A stretch of 64,000 nt of DNA, taken from Parazoarcus communis SWub3 = DSM 12120 (GTDB lineage: Bacteria; Pseudomonadota; Gammaproteobacteria; Burkholderiales; Rhodocyclaceae). Both the position numbers and the translations under genes were made by a program. The stretch covers positions 1 to 64,000 of the forward strand of contig NZ_QKOE01000012.1 in the NCBI RefSeq assembly GCF_003226565.1, given 5' to 3'. Positions 42,920 to 53,700 of this stretch are shown here, piece by piece (position 1 is the stretch's first letter; each line of letters opens with the position of its first letter). Under the pieces are notes generated by a model that was given only the letters and a program-made list of their open reading frames with translations, searched no databases and was not told the DNA's origin.

Positions 42920-44143
42920 TCAGACCACGCCCTGTTCGCGCAGCAGGGCGATGTCGTGGGCGTCCAGCCCCAGCGTGCCGGCCAGCACCTCATCGGTGTG
43001 CTCACCCAGCATCGGCGGCGGCAGGCGGTAATCCACCGGGGTCGCGGACAGTCGCATCGGGCTGGCGACCAGTGGCACTTCGCCGGCGACCGGATGGGGC
43101 ATCGTCACCTTCAGCCCACGTGCCTGCACCTGCGGATCGGCAAAGACATCCGCCAGGGTATTGATCGGCCCGCAAGGCACGGCCTGGGCTTCGAGCGCGG
43201 CAATCCAGTCGGCAGTACTGCGGTCAACAGTGAGCTTTTTCAGCAACGGGATCAGCACTGCACGGTTCTCTACCCGGGCACGGTTGGTGGCAAAACGCAC
43301 GTCTGCGGCCAGCTCAGGCTGGCCTGCCTCGGCGCAGAAGCGGGCAAACTGGCCGTCATTGCCGATGGCCAGGATCATGTAGCCGTCTGCAGTCGGGAAA
43401 TCCTGATAGGGCACGATGCTGGGATGGGCGTTACCCAGCCGCCTGGGGTTCTGCCCGGCCGCCAGATAGTTCGAGGCCTGATTGGCCAGGCAGGCGACCT
43501 GCACATCGAGTAGCGCCATATCGATATGCTGCCCCTCGCCGCTGCGGTCGCGCCAGGCCAGTGCGGCCAGCACCGCATTGGTGGCGTACAGGCCGGTCAG
43601 GATATCGGTCAGCGCAACACCGACCTTCATCGGCCCGCCCCCCGCCTCGCCATCCGGCAAGCCGGTCAGGCTCATCAGCCCACCCAGACCCTGGATCAGA
43701 AAATCGTAGCCGGCACGCGGGGCATACGGTCCGTCCTGGCCAAAGCCGGTGATCGAGCAGTACACCAGACGCGGGTTGACCGCCTTCAGGCTGTCGTAAT
43801 CCAGGCCGTATTGCTTGAGGCCACCAAGCTTGAAGTTCTCCAGCACCACGTCCGAATCGGCCGCCAGCCGACGCACCAGCGCCTGGCCCTCCGGTCGGGT
43901 GATGTCGATGGTGACCGAGCGCTTGTTGCGGTTGGCGCACAGATAGTAGGCCGCAACCTGAGTGTCGGTGCCCTGCTCGTCCTTCAGCCAGGGGGGACCC
44001 CAGCCGCGGGTGTCATCCCCGGCGCCGGGGCGTTCGACCTTGATGACGTCGGCCCCCAGGTCGGCCAGCATCTGGCCCGCCCATGGACCCGCGAGAATGC
44101 GGGAAAGGTCGAGCACACGGATATGCGACAGGGCGCCGGACAT
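42920..44143 (-). CDS. Class III CoA-transferase (CaiB/BaiF), probable glutarate CoA-transferase
   Basis: A 407-residue enzyme. The N-terminus HIRVLDLSRILAGPWAGQ and the segments VVLENFKLGGLKQYG and YCSITGFGQDGPYAPRAGYD are those of family III CoA-transferases; the catalytic Asp is probably that of ALTDILTGLYA. It is 15 bp downstream of gcdH, so it likely supplies glutaryl-CoA by moving CoA from succinyl-CoA to glutarate, as SUGCT does in animals. The assignment rests on family plus operon partner. Confidence 0.85.
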   Translation of the reverse strand: MSGALSHIRVLDLSRILAGPWAGQMLADLGADVIKVERPGAGDDTRGWGPPWLKDEQGTDTQVAAYYLCANRNKRSVTIDITRPEGQALVRRLAADSDVVLENFKLGGLKQYGLDYDSLKAVNPRLVYCSITGFGQDGPYAPRAGYDFLIQGLGGLMSLTGLPDGEAGGGPMKVGVALTDILTGLYATNAVLAALAWRDRSGEGQHIDMALLDVQVACLANQASNYLAAGQNPRRLGNAHPSIVPYQDFPTADGYMILAIGNDGQFARFCAEAGQPELAADVRFATNRARVENRAVLIPLLKKLTVDRSTADWIAALEAQAVPCGPINTLADVFADPQVQARGLKVTMPHPVAGEVPLVASPMRLSATPVDYRLPPPMLGEHTDEVLAGTLGLDAHDIALLREQGVV

Positions 44144-44158
44144 GACGGTAGTGGCCTC

Positions 44159-45346
44159 TTAGTTGCTGAATGCGGCGATGCCGGTGATGGCACGGCCCAG
44201 GATCAGCGCATGCACATCGTGGGTGCCTTCGTAGGTGTTGACCACCTCCAGGTTCACCAGATGACGCGCCACGCAGAATTCGTCCGAGATGCCGTTGCCG
44301 CCGAGCATGTCGCGCGCCACCCGGGCAATGTCCAGCGCCTTGCCGCAGCTGTTGCGCTTGACGATCGAGGTGATCTCCACCGGCGCAATCCCTTCGTCCT
44401 TCATCCGCCCCACGCGCAGCACGCTCTGCAGCCCCAGGGTGATCTCGGTCAGCATGTCGGCCAGCTTCTTCTGCACCAGCTGGTTGGCCGCCAGCGGACG
44501 GCCGAACTGCTTGCGGTCCATGGTGTACTGGCGGGCGGTCTCGTAGCAGGCCTCGGCCGCGCCCAGCGCACCCCAGGCAATACCGTAGCGGGCCGAGTTC
44601 AGGCAGGTGAAGGGGCCCTTCAGGCCGCGCACCGTCGGGAAGGCGTTCTCTTCCGGGCAGAACACTTCGTCCATGACGATCTCGCCGGTAATCGACGCAC
44701 GCAGGCCCACCTTGCCGTGGATCGCCGGTGCCGACAGCCCCTTCCAGCCCTTTTCCAGAATGAAGCCGCGAATCTGGCCTTCGTCGTCCTTGGCCCACAC
44801 CACGAACACGTCGGCGATCGGGCTGTTGGTGATCCACATCTTGCTGCCCGACAGGCTGTAGCCGCCATCGACCTTCTTCGCCCGCGTGATCATGCTGCCC
44901 GGATCCGAGCCGTGGTTGGGTTCGGTCAGGCCAAAGCAGCCCACCCATTCGCCAGTGGCGAGCTTGGGCAGGTATTTCTGTTTCTGCGCTTCGGTGCCGA
45001 ATTCGTTGATCGGCACCATCACCAGCGAGCTCTGCACGCTCATCATCGAGCGGTAGCCGGAGTCGACACGCTCGACTTCACGTGCAATCAGGCCGTAGCA
45101 GACGTAGTTCATGCCCGAGCCGCCGTATTGCTCGGGGATGGTCGGACCCAGCAGGCCGAGTTCGCCCATCTCGTTGAAGATCTCGCGGTCGGTGCGCTCG
45201 TGGCGAAAGGCTTCCTGCACGCGCGGCAGCAGCTTTTCCTGGCAGTAGGCACGGGCGGTGTCGCGCACCATGCGCTCCACGTCGGTCAGCTGTTGATCCA
45301 GCAGAAACGGGTCTTCCCAGTTGAACGTCGCCTTGTTCGATGCCAT
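44159..45346 (-). CDS. gcdH: Glutaryl-CoA dehydrogenase
   Basis: A 395-residue acyl-CoA dehydrogenase that oxidises and decarboxylates glutaryl-CoA to crotonyl-CoA, passing electrons to ETF. The GcdH-type features are [70 protein letters not shown] and the catalytic Glu in [16 protein letters not shown]. It is transcribed with the CoA-transferase and divergent from the LysR regulator. It would be used for glutarate, lysine, tryptophan and anaerobic-type aromatic degradation. Confidence 0.95.
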   Translation of the reverse strand: MASNKATFNWEDPFLLDQQLTDVERMVRDTARAYCQEKLLPRVQEAFRHERTDREIFNEMGELGLLGPTIPEQYGGSGMNYVCYGLIAREVERVDSGYRSMMSVQSSLVMVPINEFGTEAQKQKYLPKLATGEWVGCFGLTEPNHGSDPGSMITRAKKVDGGYSLSGSKMWITNSPIADVFVVWAKDDEGQIRGFILEKGWKGLSAPAIHGKVGLRASITGEIVMDEVFCPEENAFPTVRGLKGPFTCLNSARYGIAWGALGAAEACYETARQYTMDRKQFGRPLAANQLVQKKLADMLTEITLGLQSVLRVGRMKDEGIAPVEITSIVKRNSCGKALDIARVARDMLGGNGISDEFCVARHLVNLEVVNTYEGTHDVHALILGRAITGIAAFSN

Positions 45347-45441
45347 GCCTTCCTCCGTTGTCGTCTGTGGTGACCGGCGATTGCCGATCTGTGCATGACA
45401 CGCATCTTAGGAAGCATACGAGCCAGACTCAAACGCTATTT

Positions 45442-45459
45442 ATGCAGTAACCTGTGCAT
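45442..45459. promoter_or_regulatory. Candidate LysR binding site of the gcdH promoter
   Basis: ATGCA and TGCAT are exact complements around GTAACCTG in the region between the divergent gcdH and lysR genes. The centre and spacing fit the dyad (T-N11-A type) bound by LysR regulators. Confidence 0.45.
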
Positions 45460-45481
45460 TTTCCTCACTCCGAGATCTTGC

Positions 45482-46375
45482 ATGCGCAAGAAAATCCCCA
45501 GCACCGCCGCATTGATGGCGTTCGAGGCCGCGGCACGGCACGAGAGCTTCACCCGCGCCGCCGACGAGCTGGCCCTGACCCAGAGCGCGATCTGCCGCCA
45601 GATCGCAGGCCTCGAGGATTTTCTCGGGGTCGCCCTGTTCCGCCGCACCCGACGTGGTGTGCAGCTGAGCGAGGCGGGAATGCGCTATGCACGCCAGATC
45701 ACCCCGCGTCTGGACGCAATCGAACGTGACACCCTGGCGGTGATGGCACAGCACGGCAGCGGCAGCACCATCGAACTCGCCGTCGTCCCGACCTTTGCCA
45801 CCCGCTGGCTGATGCCACGGCTGGCGGACTTCCGCTCCCGCCATCCTGAGGTGCAGATCAATATGAGCACGCAGACCCGGCCTTTCCTGTTCGACCAGAC
45901 CGAGTTCGATGCCGCGATCTACTTTGGCGAAGCCGGCTGGCCGGGTACCGAGGCGCACTTCCTGATGCGGGAGTTTCCAGTGCCGGTATGCAGCCCCGCA
46001 CTGCCGGGCGCTCAGGCCGGACTGCCCCCCGAAGCAATCGCCCGCCTGCCCTTGCTGCAGCAGACCACGCGCCCTTATGCGTGGCGGCAGTGGTTCGAGG
46101 CGGCAGGCGTCAGCGCGCCGCAGGACATGGCCGGCATGCGCCTGGAGCTGTTCTCGATGCTCGCCCAGGCTGCGATCGAGCGCATGGGTGTGGCACTGAT
46201 CCCGCCCTTCCTGATCGAGCAGGAGTTGCAGGCCGGCCGACTGATGATCCCCTGCGAACGCAGCCTGGCCAGCCAGCGCGCCTACTACCTGATCATGCCG
46301 GAGCACAAGGCCGAGCGCCCCGAGCTGAGCGCCTTCCGCAGCTGGCTGATCGAGACCGCCGCCGCGCCCGCCTGA
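45482..46375 (+). CDS. LysR regulator, GcdR-like
   Basis: A 297-residue LysR protein. The helix-turn-helix covers about 1-65 (PSTAALMAFEAAARHESFTRA and LTQSAICRQIAGLEDFLGVALF). Its start at 45482 (MRKKIPSTAALM) fits the family; upstream residues of the frame are not conserved-looking. Divergent to gcdH, the position in which the activator GcdR occurs in other proteobacteria. It probably senses glutarate or glutaryl-CoA. It ends 11 bp before the convergent CobW gene. Confidence 0.9.
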   Translation: MRKKIPSTAALMAFEAAARHESFTRAADELALTQSAICRQIAGLEDFLGVALFRRTRRGVQLSEAGMRYARQITPRLDAIERDTLAVMAQHGSGSTIELAVVPTFATRWLMPRLADFRSRHPEVQINMSTQTRPFLFDQTEFDAAIYFGEAGWPGTEAHFLMREFPVPVCSPALPGAQAGLPPEAIARLPLLQQTTRPYAWRQWFEAAGVSAPQDMAGMRLELFSMLAQAAIERMGVALIPPFLIEQELQAGRLMIPCERSLASQRAYYLIMPEHKAERPELSAFRSWLIETAAAPA

Positions 46376-46386
46376 GGCGACCCCGA

Positions 46387-47526
46387 TCAGGCTTCCGGAT
46401 CGGCCGGTACACCGCCGATGCTGAAGAACAGCTCGGTGACCGCATCGCGCGGCAGTTCGCGCACGATGAACACCAGCCGGCTGCGGCGGTCGTGGTAAGG
46501 CGCCTCGTCCGGCCACGCCGGCAGGCTGGTGGGCGGATAGACCGAGTGCTGCACGCATTGCACGATGCGCGGCTGCGGATCACCGATGACGTTGAGCAGG
46601 CCCTTGATGCGCAGGATGCGCTCGCCATAGACCTGCAGCAACAGACCGAGTGCATCGGAAAAGGCAAACCAGTTCAACGGCTCGGAAAAAGTCAGCACAT
46701 AGCTGCGCACACCTTCGTCGTGACGCGCCGGGGCCGTCGGGGCGACGATGGGCTGGCCGCTCTTGCGCCACGCCATCGGCGCCGAACGCGCCGCCGCTAC
46801 GGCCTGCTGCGTGCGCACCCGCTCCTCGCCCAGCCAGGCAGCGACGTCGGGCGCCTTGCCACTGACGTCATACAGACCACAACCGAACACCACAGCCGGA
46901 TCGACCACGCCGCCGGTGATCTCGATCTGCTCCGCCCCCGGGTTGAGCGCCGCCACCCGCGCGGCGACCTCGGCCCGCATCGCGGCATCGGCCAGATCGC
47001 ACTTGGTGATCAGCAGACGGTCGGCCATCGCCACCTGCCGCACCGCTTCACGGTTGTCGCCGAGCTGGCCGACTGCATGGGTGGCATCGACCGCCGTGAT
47101 CACGCCATCGCAGCGGTAGCGTTCGGCAATGAAGGGCTCCTCCATCACGGTATGAACGACCGGCACCGGGTCGGCGAGACCGGTGGTTTCGATCAGGACT
47201 CGGGTGACCGGCGGAATCTCCTTGCGCAAGGCGCGCATGAAGATCCCCTTGAGCGCCTTCACCAGATCACCCTGCACACTGCAACAGATGCAGCCGGAGT
47301 CGAGCAGCACCACCGAGTCGTCGACCTGCTCGACCAGATGGTGATCGACCCCGACCTCGCCAAACTCGTTGATCAGCACCGCGGCACCAGCCATCTGCGG
47401 CTGTTTGAGCAGGTAGTTGAGCAGCGTGGTCTTGCCGGCACCGAGAAAGCCGGTAAGGATGGTGACCGGAATACGGCGGTCTTCTTCGACGGGTTGCATG
47501 AAACCCGGCAAGGCGGAGTCGGTCAT
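46387..47526 (-). CDS. CobW/COG0523-family GTPase
   Basis: A 379-residue metallochaperone-type GTPase. It has Walker A GFLGAGKTTLLN, the metal-binding motif GCICC (CICCSVQGDLV), the ETTGLADP segment and a specificity motif LLITKCDLAD (TKxD form). The C-terminal CobW_C domain is at about 280-375. Family members deliver Zn, Co, Fe or Mn to enzymes. The metal is not shown by the sequence, and no zinc-uptake gene is next to it. The start at 47526 (MTDSALPG) is chosen; the longer frame upstream lacks family residues. Confidence 0.93.
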   Translation of the reverse strand: MTDSALPGFMQPVEEDRRIPVTILTGFLGAGKTTLLNYLLKQPQMAGAAVLINEFGEVGVDHHLVEQVDDSVVLLDSGCICCSVQGDLVKALKGIFMRALRKEIPPVTRVLIETTGLADPVPVVHTVMEEPFIAERYRCDGVITAVDATHAVGQLGDNREAVRQVAMADRLLITKCDLADAAMRAEVAARVAALNPGAEQIEITGGVVDPAVVFGCGLYDVSGKAPDVAAWLGEERVRTQQAVAAARSAPMAWRKSGQPIVAPTAPARHDEGVRSYVLTFSEPLNWFAFSDALGLLLQVYGERILRIKGLLNVIGDPQPRIVQCVQHSVYPPTSLPAWPDEAPYHDRRSRLVFIVRELPRDAVTELFFSIGGVPADPEA

Positions 47527-47649
47527 GATATGGACGGGCGATCGCCCCGGACGGAGAACGGACCGCGATGTTAGCAGCCCGCCGGTCGACTCGCGAATCC
47601 GCGCACGAGCAACGATAATCCAAGGACAACAACACCCTACGAGACAGCC

Positions 47650-49053
47650 ATGAACGCCCCCGAATCCCTCCGCAAGCCGCTGCCACAAGCCTTCATCGAC
47701 ACCCTGTCGTCACGCTTCGGCGACCGCTTCACCATTTCAGCCGGCGTTTGCGCCCATCATGGCCATGACGAATCGCACTTCCCGGATGCGCTGCCGGATG
47801 CAGTTGTATTTCCGCACACGACCGACGAAGTCGTGATCGTCGTCGAAACCTGCCGCGAACATCAGGTGCCGATCATCCCCTATGGCGTGGGCAGTTCGCT
47901 GGAAGGCCACATTCTCGCCATCCATGGCGGCATCTCGATCGATTTCAGCCAGATGAACCGGATCGTCGAACTCCATGCCGAAGACATGGATGTGGTCGTG
48001 CAACCGGGTGTGACCCGCAAGCAGCTCAATGCCGAGCTGCATGGCACGGGGCTGTTCTTTCCGATCGATCCGGGTGCGGACGCCAGCCTGGGGGGCATGG
48101 CAGCAACCCGTGCCTCCGGCACCAATGCGGTTCGCTATGGCACCATGCGTGAAAACGTGCTGGGCCTCACCGCGGTGATGGCGGACGGCCGCGTGATCCG
48201 TACCGGCGGGCGGGCACGCAAGTCGTCGGCAGGCTACGACCTGACCCGCCTGCTGGTCGGCTCGGAAGGGACGCTCGGCATCATCACCGAACTGACCATC
48301 AAACTGCACCCCCTGCCCGAGGCGGTTTCCGCCGCCACCTGCGCGTTTCCCGATGTGGTCGCCGCGGTCAACACCGTGATCCAGACCATCCAGCTCGGCA
48401 TTCCCATTGCGCGTATCGAACTGGTCGATGCGCTGACGGTGCAGGCGATCAATCGCTACAGCAAGACCACGTTGCGCGAGGTGCCAATGCTGTTTTTCGA
48501 GTTCCACGGCTCGGAAGCCGGCGTGGAGGAGCAAGCCCGCACCGTGCAGGACATTGCCCGTGAACATGGCGGTCTGGACTTCGAGTGGGCCAGCCGGCCG
48601 GAAGACCGCAGCCGGTTGTGGGCGGCCCGCCACGATGTGTACTTTGCCAGCCTGAACCTGCGCCCCGGCAGCCGCGGCATCACCACCGACGTCTGCGTGC
48701 CGATCTCGCGGCTGGCCGATTGCGTCGCCGCCACCCGGGCAGAGATTGATGCCTCCGGCTTCATCGCGCCCATCGTCGGCCATGTGGGTGACGGCAACTT
48801 CCACACCGTGATCCTGGTCGATCCCGAAAACCCGGAGGAAATCGATCGGGCAGAAGCATTGAACCACCGCATCGTGCGCCGCGCACTCGAGATGGGCGGC
48901 ACCTGCACCGGCGAACACGGCATCGGCCTGGGCAAGCAGGCCTTCCTGCTGGAGGAGCATGGCGCTGCAGCAATCGACGCCATGCGACTGATCAAGCAGG
49001 CGCTGGACCCGGACGATCTGCTGAACCCGGGCAAGATCCTGCCGGCCGTCTGA
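47650..49053 (+). CDS. D-lactate dehydrogenase/glycolate oxidase-type FAD oxidase
   Basis: A 467-residue VAO-family flavoprotein. The FAD-binding half has IIPYGVGSSLEGHIL, MNRIVELHAEDMDVVVQPGV, and GADASLGGMAATRASGTNAV; the C-terminal half has HVGDGNFHTVILVDP and the FAD-oxidase tail GGTCTGEHGIGLGKQ. The overall resemblance is to mitochondrial-type D-lactate dehydrogenase (cytochrome). It oxidises a D-2-hydroxyacid; D-2-hydroxyglutarate cannot be excluded. It stands alone and is divergent from the CobW gene. Confidence 0.9.
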   Translation: MNAPESLRKPLPQAFIDTLSSRFGDRFTISAGVCAHHGHDESHFPDALPDAVVFPHTTDEVVIVVETCREHQVPIIPYGVGSSLEGHILAIHGGISIDFSQMNRIVELHAEDMDVVVQPGVTRKQLNAELHGTGLFFPIDPGADASLGGMAATRASGTNAVRYGTMRENVLGLTAVMADGRVIRTGGRARKSSAGYDLTRLLVGSEGTLGIITELTIKLHPLPEAVSAATCAFPDVVAAVNTVIQTIQLGIPIARIELVDALTVQAINRYSKTTLREVPMLFFEFHGSEAGVEEQARTVQDIAREHGGLDFEWASRPEDRSRLWAARHDVYFASLNLRPGSRGITTDVCVPISRLADCVAATRAEIDASGFIAPIVGHVGDGNFHTVILVDPENPEEIDRAEALNHRIVRRALEMGGTCTGEHGIGLGKQAFLLEEHGAAAIDAMRLIKQALDPDDLLNPGKILPAV

Positions 49054-49446
49054 ACACCCTCAATAGTACAGCCACCGCATCCTCCTGCCTCGACGAGGCA
49101 GGAGGATCAATCTGGCAAATCACTGAATAAGCGCAATAAATTCAAGCGACCGAGGCATTCAAAACAAACGCATACCCACAATGGGCAGTCATGCTCAATA
49201 TCTGGACTATTGCGTTGGAATCGTGACATAGTTGCGGCCGCACGATGCTGCAACGCATCAGCGCTACGCTAGAATGCCGGTATTGTGGTTAACACGTAAA
49301 CCCATAGCCAGATCTCGTCGCTCGCCGGCAGCAACCATCCGTCGTCGCGACGTCGACCACGATCCGCCCCACACAGGCTCAGCCCGAAAACCGCATAGCC
49401 TGCCAGGGCGCACGACAATCGCAACCGGATCAAGCCAGAACCGCAT
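49054..49446. other. 393-bp intergenic region
   Basis: It separates the FAD oxidase and HD-GYP genes. It begins with a strong hairpin (49079-49107), then a less GC-rich part of about 120 bp that probably holds the HD-GYP promoter. No coding frame or RNA gene is supported. An ORF of 72 codons from 49232 has no family resemblance. Confidence 0.5.
49079..49107. terminator. Long hairpin after FAD oxidase gene
   Basis: ATCCTCCTGCCTCG and its exact complement CGAGGCAGGAGGAT are separated by one base, so a 12-bp stem with a 5-base loop can form. It follows the stop codon by 26 bp. There is no T run, so it may act as a rho-assisted terminator or stabilise the 3' end. Confidence 0.55.
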
Positions 49447-50610
49447 ATGATGACCAGAGCCTCGGGCACCAACACGAACTACCTGCCACCTGGTGCGCCG
49501 ATGATCGGCGAGACCCTGTCCGAACGCCTGAGCAACCTGCACCAGGTCATCGCCACCCGGCACCCGGAGATCAACCGGGTTGCGCTTGCGATCCACGATC
49601 CCGACACCGATCTGCTGAAAACCTATGTCCAGAGCTCCGCCCCCGGGGTGGAAGGCCTGTTCCGTTACGAGGCCCGGCTGAGCGACGTCCCTTCACTGCT
49701 GCGTCTGGCACAGACCGGTGAAAAACGAATCATCCACGACCTGAAGGCCGAACTGGGTGGTCGTCAATCGGCACACAGCCGCTGGGCCCTGGATAACGCG
49801 TTGCTGAGCAGCTACACCGTACCGGTGTTCAACGGCGAACGCTTTGTCGCCTTCCTGTTCTTCGACGCCAATCAGGTCGGGGTGTTCACCCCTGAAGTGG
49901 TCACCTACCTGGATTTGCTGGGCTACCTGGCAGCACAGATGTACCTGACCAGTCTGCTTGCGGTCCGGACCCTGACCCGTACCGTCGATGTAGTGCGCGG
50001 CCTGACCCGCATCCGCGACATCGAAACCGGCCATCATCTTGACCGCATCGCCCACTACACGCGGATCATCACCCGCGGCCTCAGCGGCCGCCCCGGTCTG
50101 GACGACGAGTTCACCGAACACGTCTTCCTGTTTGCCCCGCTGCACGACATCGGCAAGATCGGCATCCCTGACAGCATCCTGCAGAAGCCGGGGCGTCTGA
50201 CCCTGGAAGAACGTCACATCATGCAGCGCCATGTCGAGATCGGCGTGGAAGCGTTTGACCGCATCATCGCCGACATGAGCCTGAGCGAGGATCGCGCCGT
50301 CACCATCATGCGCAACATCATTGCCTACCATCACGAGACCCTGGACGGCCAGGGCTATCCATATGGTATCGGCGGCAATGATCTCCCGCTCGAGGCCCGC
50401 ATCGTCGCCGTCGCCGACGTCTTCGACGCGCTGACCAGCGAGCGTCCGTACAAGCGCAAATGGACCAACGAAGAGGCCTTTGCCGAACTTCTCGCCATGG
50501 TTGAACGCGGCAAGCTCGATGCGGAATGCGTCACCAGCTTCATCGACAACCTGCCGCTGATCGAGGAAACCCAGCTTCGCTTCACCGAGCACGAGGTGCT
50601 GAGTCCCTGA
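49447..50610 (+). CDS. HD-GYP cyclic-di-GMP phosphodiesterase with GAF-like domain
   Basis: A 387-residue cytosolic protein. Residues ~20-170 form a GAF-like sensor region. The HD-GYP domain (about 190-370) has H-x-x-HD in FLFAPLHDIGKIGIPDSIL, the paired His in IIAYHHETLDGQGYPYG and the ADVFDALTSERPYK segment. It should degrade cyclic-di-GMP to GMP. The start codon pair ATGATG at 49447 has no strong ribosome site in view. It is monocistronic. Confidence 0.93.
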   Translation: MMTRASGTNTNYLPPGAPMIGETLSERLSNLHQVIATRHPEINRVALAIHDPDTDLLKTYVQSSAPGVEGLFRYEARLSDVPSLLRLAQTGEKRIIHDLKAELGGRQSAHSRWALDNALLSSYTVPVFNGERFVAFLFFDANQVGVFTPEVVTYLDLLGYLAAQMYLTSLLAVRTLTRTVDVVRGLTRIRDIETGHHLDRIAHYTRIITRGLSGRPGLDDEFTEHVFLFAPLHDIGKIGIPDSILQKPGRLTLEERHIMQRHVEIGVEAFDRIIADMSLSEDRAVTIMRNIIAYHHETLDGQGYPYGIGGNDLPLEARIVAVADVFDALTSERPYKRKWTNEEAFAELLAMVERGKLDAECVTSFIDNLPLIEETQLRFTEHEVLSP

Positions 50611-50781
50611 ACTCAGCACGAAAGCTGCGCAACCTTCCCCGGGTTAGGGTATCCAAGGATTGAGTCCCCCTTCAGGGGCGACTAAGCTGCTTGCCAGGCT
50701 CCACGTCCGCTCACGAGGCAGACCGATGGGGTCTTCCAGGACAAGACACCAAGAACACGATTTTTGGCAGGAGACGACCCC

Positions 50782-53700
50782 ATGGCGGAAAGCGATCCGC
50801 TGGTGCGCACCCTTGCGCCCAGCCTCGAAGACAAATACACCGTTGATCACGGCCGGGTCTATCTGACCGGGTATCAGGCGCTGGTACGCCTGTTGATGAT
50901 CCAGCGCGAACGCGATCGTGCGGCAGGCTTGAATACCGGCGGCTTTGTCTCCGGCTATCGCGGGTCGCCGCTGGGCGGCCTGGATCAGACCTTGTGGAAG
51001 GCGAAGCAGCATCTCGCCGCGCACGACATCGTGTTCCAGCCCGGTGTCAATGAAGACCTGGCGGCCACTGCGGTATGGGGTAGCCAGCAGGTCACGCTCT
51101 CACCCGCGGCCACCGTCGATGGGGTGTTCGCGATGTGGTACGGCAAGGGGCCCGGGGTGGATCGCTGCGGTGATGTGTTCCGCCACGCCAACGCCGCCGG
51201 CAGTTCGAAGCATGGCGGGGTGCTGGTCATTGCCGGTGACGATCACGCCGCCAAGTCGTCCACCCTGCCACACCAGACCGATCACTTCTTCAAGTCGATG
51301 ATGATGCCGGTGCTGGCACCGGCCGGCGTGCAGGAATACATCGACTTTGGCGTGCACGGCTACGCGCTGTCGCGTTACTCGGGTTGCTGGGTCGCGTTCA
51401 AGGCACTGGCCGACACGGTGGAGACCTCGGCCTCGGTGGACATCGATCCACAACGCGTCCGCATCAGCCTGCCTACCGACTTTGCCCTGCCACCCGACGG
51501 CCTCAACCTGCGCTGGCCCGACCCACCGCTGATACAGGAAAAGCGGCTGCTGCATTTCAAGCTTTATGCCGCGCTCGCCTATTGTCGTGCCAACCGGCTG
51601 AACAAGGTGGTGATCGATTCGCCCACGCCACGGCTGGGCATCATCACCAGTGGCAAGAGCTATCTGGACGTGCGCCAGGCGTTTGACGATCTTGGCATCG
51701 ACGAGACGCTGGCGGCGGAAATCGGCATCCGGCTGTACAAGGTCGGCATGGTCTGGCCGCTGGAGGCCGATGGCGTGCGCGCGTTTGCCGAAGGCCTGGA
51801 CGAGATCCTGGTGGTGGAGGAAAAACGCCAGCTGCTCGAATATCAGCTGAAGGAAGAACTCTATAACTGGCGTGAAGATGTCCGCCCGCGGGTGATCGGG
51901 AAGTTCGACGAGAAAGGCGAGTGGGCACATGTGCTGCGTGCCGACGGCAGCATCGATCACGGCGACTGGCTGCTGCCTGCCGCCGGTGAGCTGACCCCGG
52001 CGATGATTGCGCGGGTCATCGCGGCACGCGTCGGTCGCTTCTTCACCTCTGACCGCATCGAGGCACGACTGGCCTTCCTCCATGCAAAGGAGCGGACACT
52101 GGCAGAGCGCACGTTCAAGATCGACCGCGTACCCACCTTCTGCTCTGGCTGCCCGCACAATACCTCGACGCATGTGCCCGAAGGAAGCCGCGCGCTGGCC
52201 GGCATCGGCTGCCACTACATGGTCACCTGGATGCCCGAACGTCGCACCGGCACCTTCACCCAGATGGGCGGCGAAGGTGTGCCCTGGGTGGGGCAGGCGC
52301 CGTTTACCCGCGAACAGCACATCTTTGCCAATCTTGGCGACGGCACCTACTTCCACTCCGGCCTGCTGGCTATCCGGCAGTCAGTCGCAGCCAGGGTGAA
52401 CATCACCTACAAGATCCTGTTCAACGACGCAGTCGCAATGACCGGGGGGCAACCCCATGATGGCGTGCTGAACGTACCGAGGATCGTGCGCCAGCTACAG
52501 GCCGAGGGCGTGCATAACATCGTCGTCGTCACCGATGGTACCGAGCGCAACTATGGTCCGTCCGATATCCCCCATGTCCCGATCCGCCATCGCGATGAAC
52601 TCGATGCGGTTCAGCGCGAGTTGCGCGCATCCGGTGGCGTCACCGCACTGATCTATGACCAGACCTGCGCGGCCGAGAAGCGACGCCGGCGCAAGCGTGG
52701 CACCTTCCCCGACCCGGCACGCCGGGTTTTCATCAACGAAGCGGTATGCGAAGGCTGCGGCGACTGCGGCACGCAGTCCAACTGCATGTCCATCCTGCCG
52801 GTGGAAACCGAGTTCGGACGCAAGCGACGCATCGATCAATCTTCCTGCAACAAGGACTACTCCTGCCTGAACGGCTTCTGCCCCAGCTTCGTCACGATTG
52901 AAGGTGGCCGGGTGCGCAAGGGTCAGGCGCTGCAGGCCGACGAGTCACGTTTCAACGTCTTGCCCGACCCCATGCTGCCTGCCACCAACCGACCCTACGG
53001 CATCATGGTGACCGGGGTTGGCGGCACCGGGGTCGTGACCATCGGCGCGCTGATCGGCATGGCCGCCCATCTCGATGGCAAGGGCGTCACCGTGCTCGAC
53101 ATGACCGGCCTGGCACAGAAGGGCGGCTCGGTGTTCAGCCACATCCGCCTTGCCGACCACCCGGAAGATCTCCATGCGGTGCGGATCGCCGCAGGCGAGG
53201 CAGATGCGGTCATCGGCGGCGATGCGGTCGTCAGCGCCAGTGTCGAGGCGCTGGCCAAGATGGCAGCAGGACGTACCCGGGCCGTGATCAACATTGCCGA
53301 AACCCCGACCTCGGACTTTACTCACGACCCCGACTGGCAGTTCCCCCTGGCGCGGATGCAGGCTGCAATCCGCGAGGCAACCGGCGACGGAAACGCCGAC
53401 TTCCTCGACGCCCAAGGGCTGGCCACCACCCTGATGGGCGATGCAATCGCCACCAACCTGTTCCTGCTGGGGTATGCCTGGCAGAAAGGCATGGTGCCGG
53501 TATCGCATGCCGCACTGATGAAGGCAATCGATCTGAACGGGGTTTCCCTGGAGATGAACCGCAAGGCTTTCCTGTGGGGACGCCGGGCAGCGCACGACCT
53601 GAGCACGGTGGAGCACTTTGCCCGTCCGCCGGCCCCTACCCCGCTGCGTGCGCAGACGCTGGACGACCTGATCGAACGTCGCGCCGCAACGCTGACGGCC

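Noticed and set aside
43526-45373. 615-codon plus-strand frame over the CoA-transferase and gcdH
   Set aside because: Antisense shadow of two convincingly identified genes; no recognisable domain.
49232-49450. 72-codon ORF before the HD-GYP gene
   Set aside because: Composition is Arg/Pro-rich without a motif, and it ends within the start region of the HD-GYP gene.
50666-50678. CCCT/AGGG dyad before the indolepyruvate oxidoreductase gene as a shared site with 56938-56955
   Set aside because: The arms match but the spacing differs (2 versus 5 bases), so I do not claim the two are the same regulator's sites.
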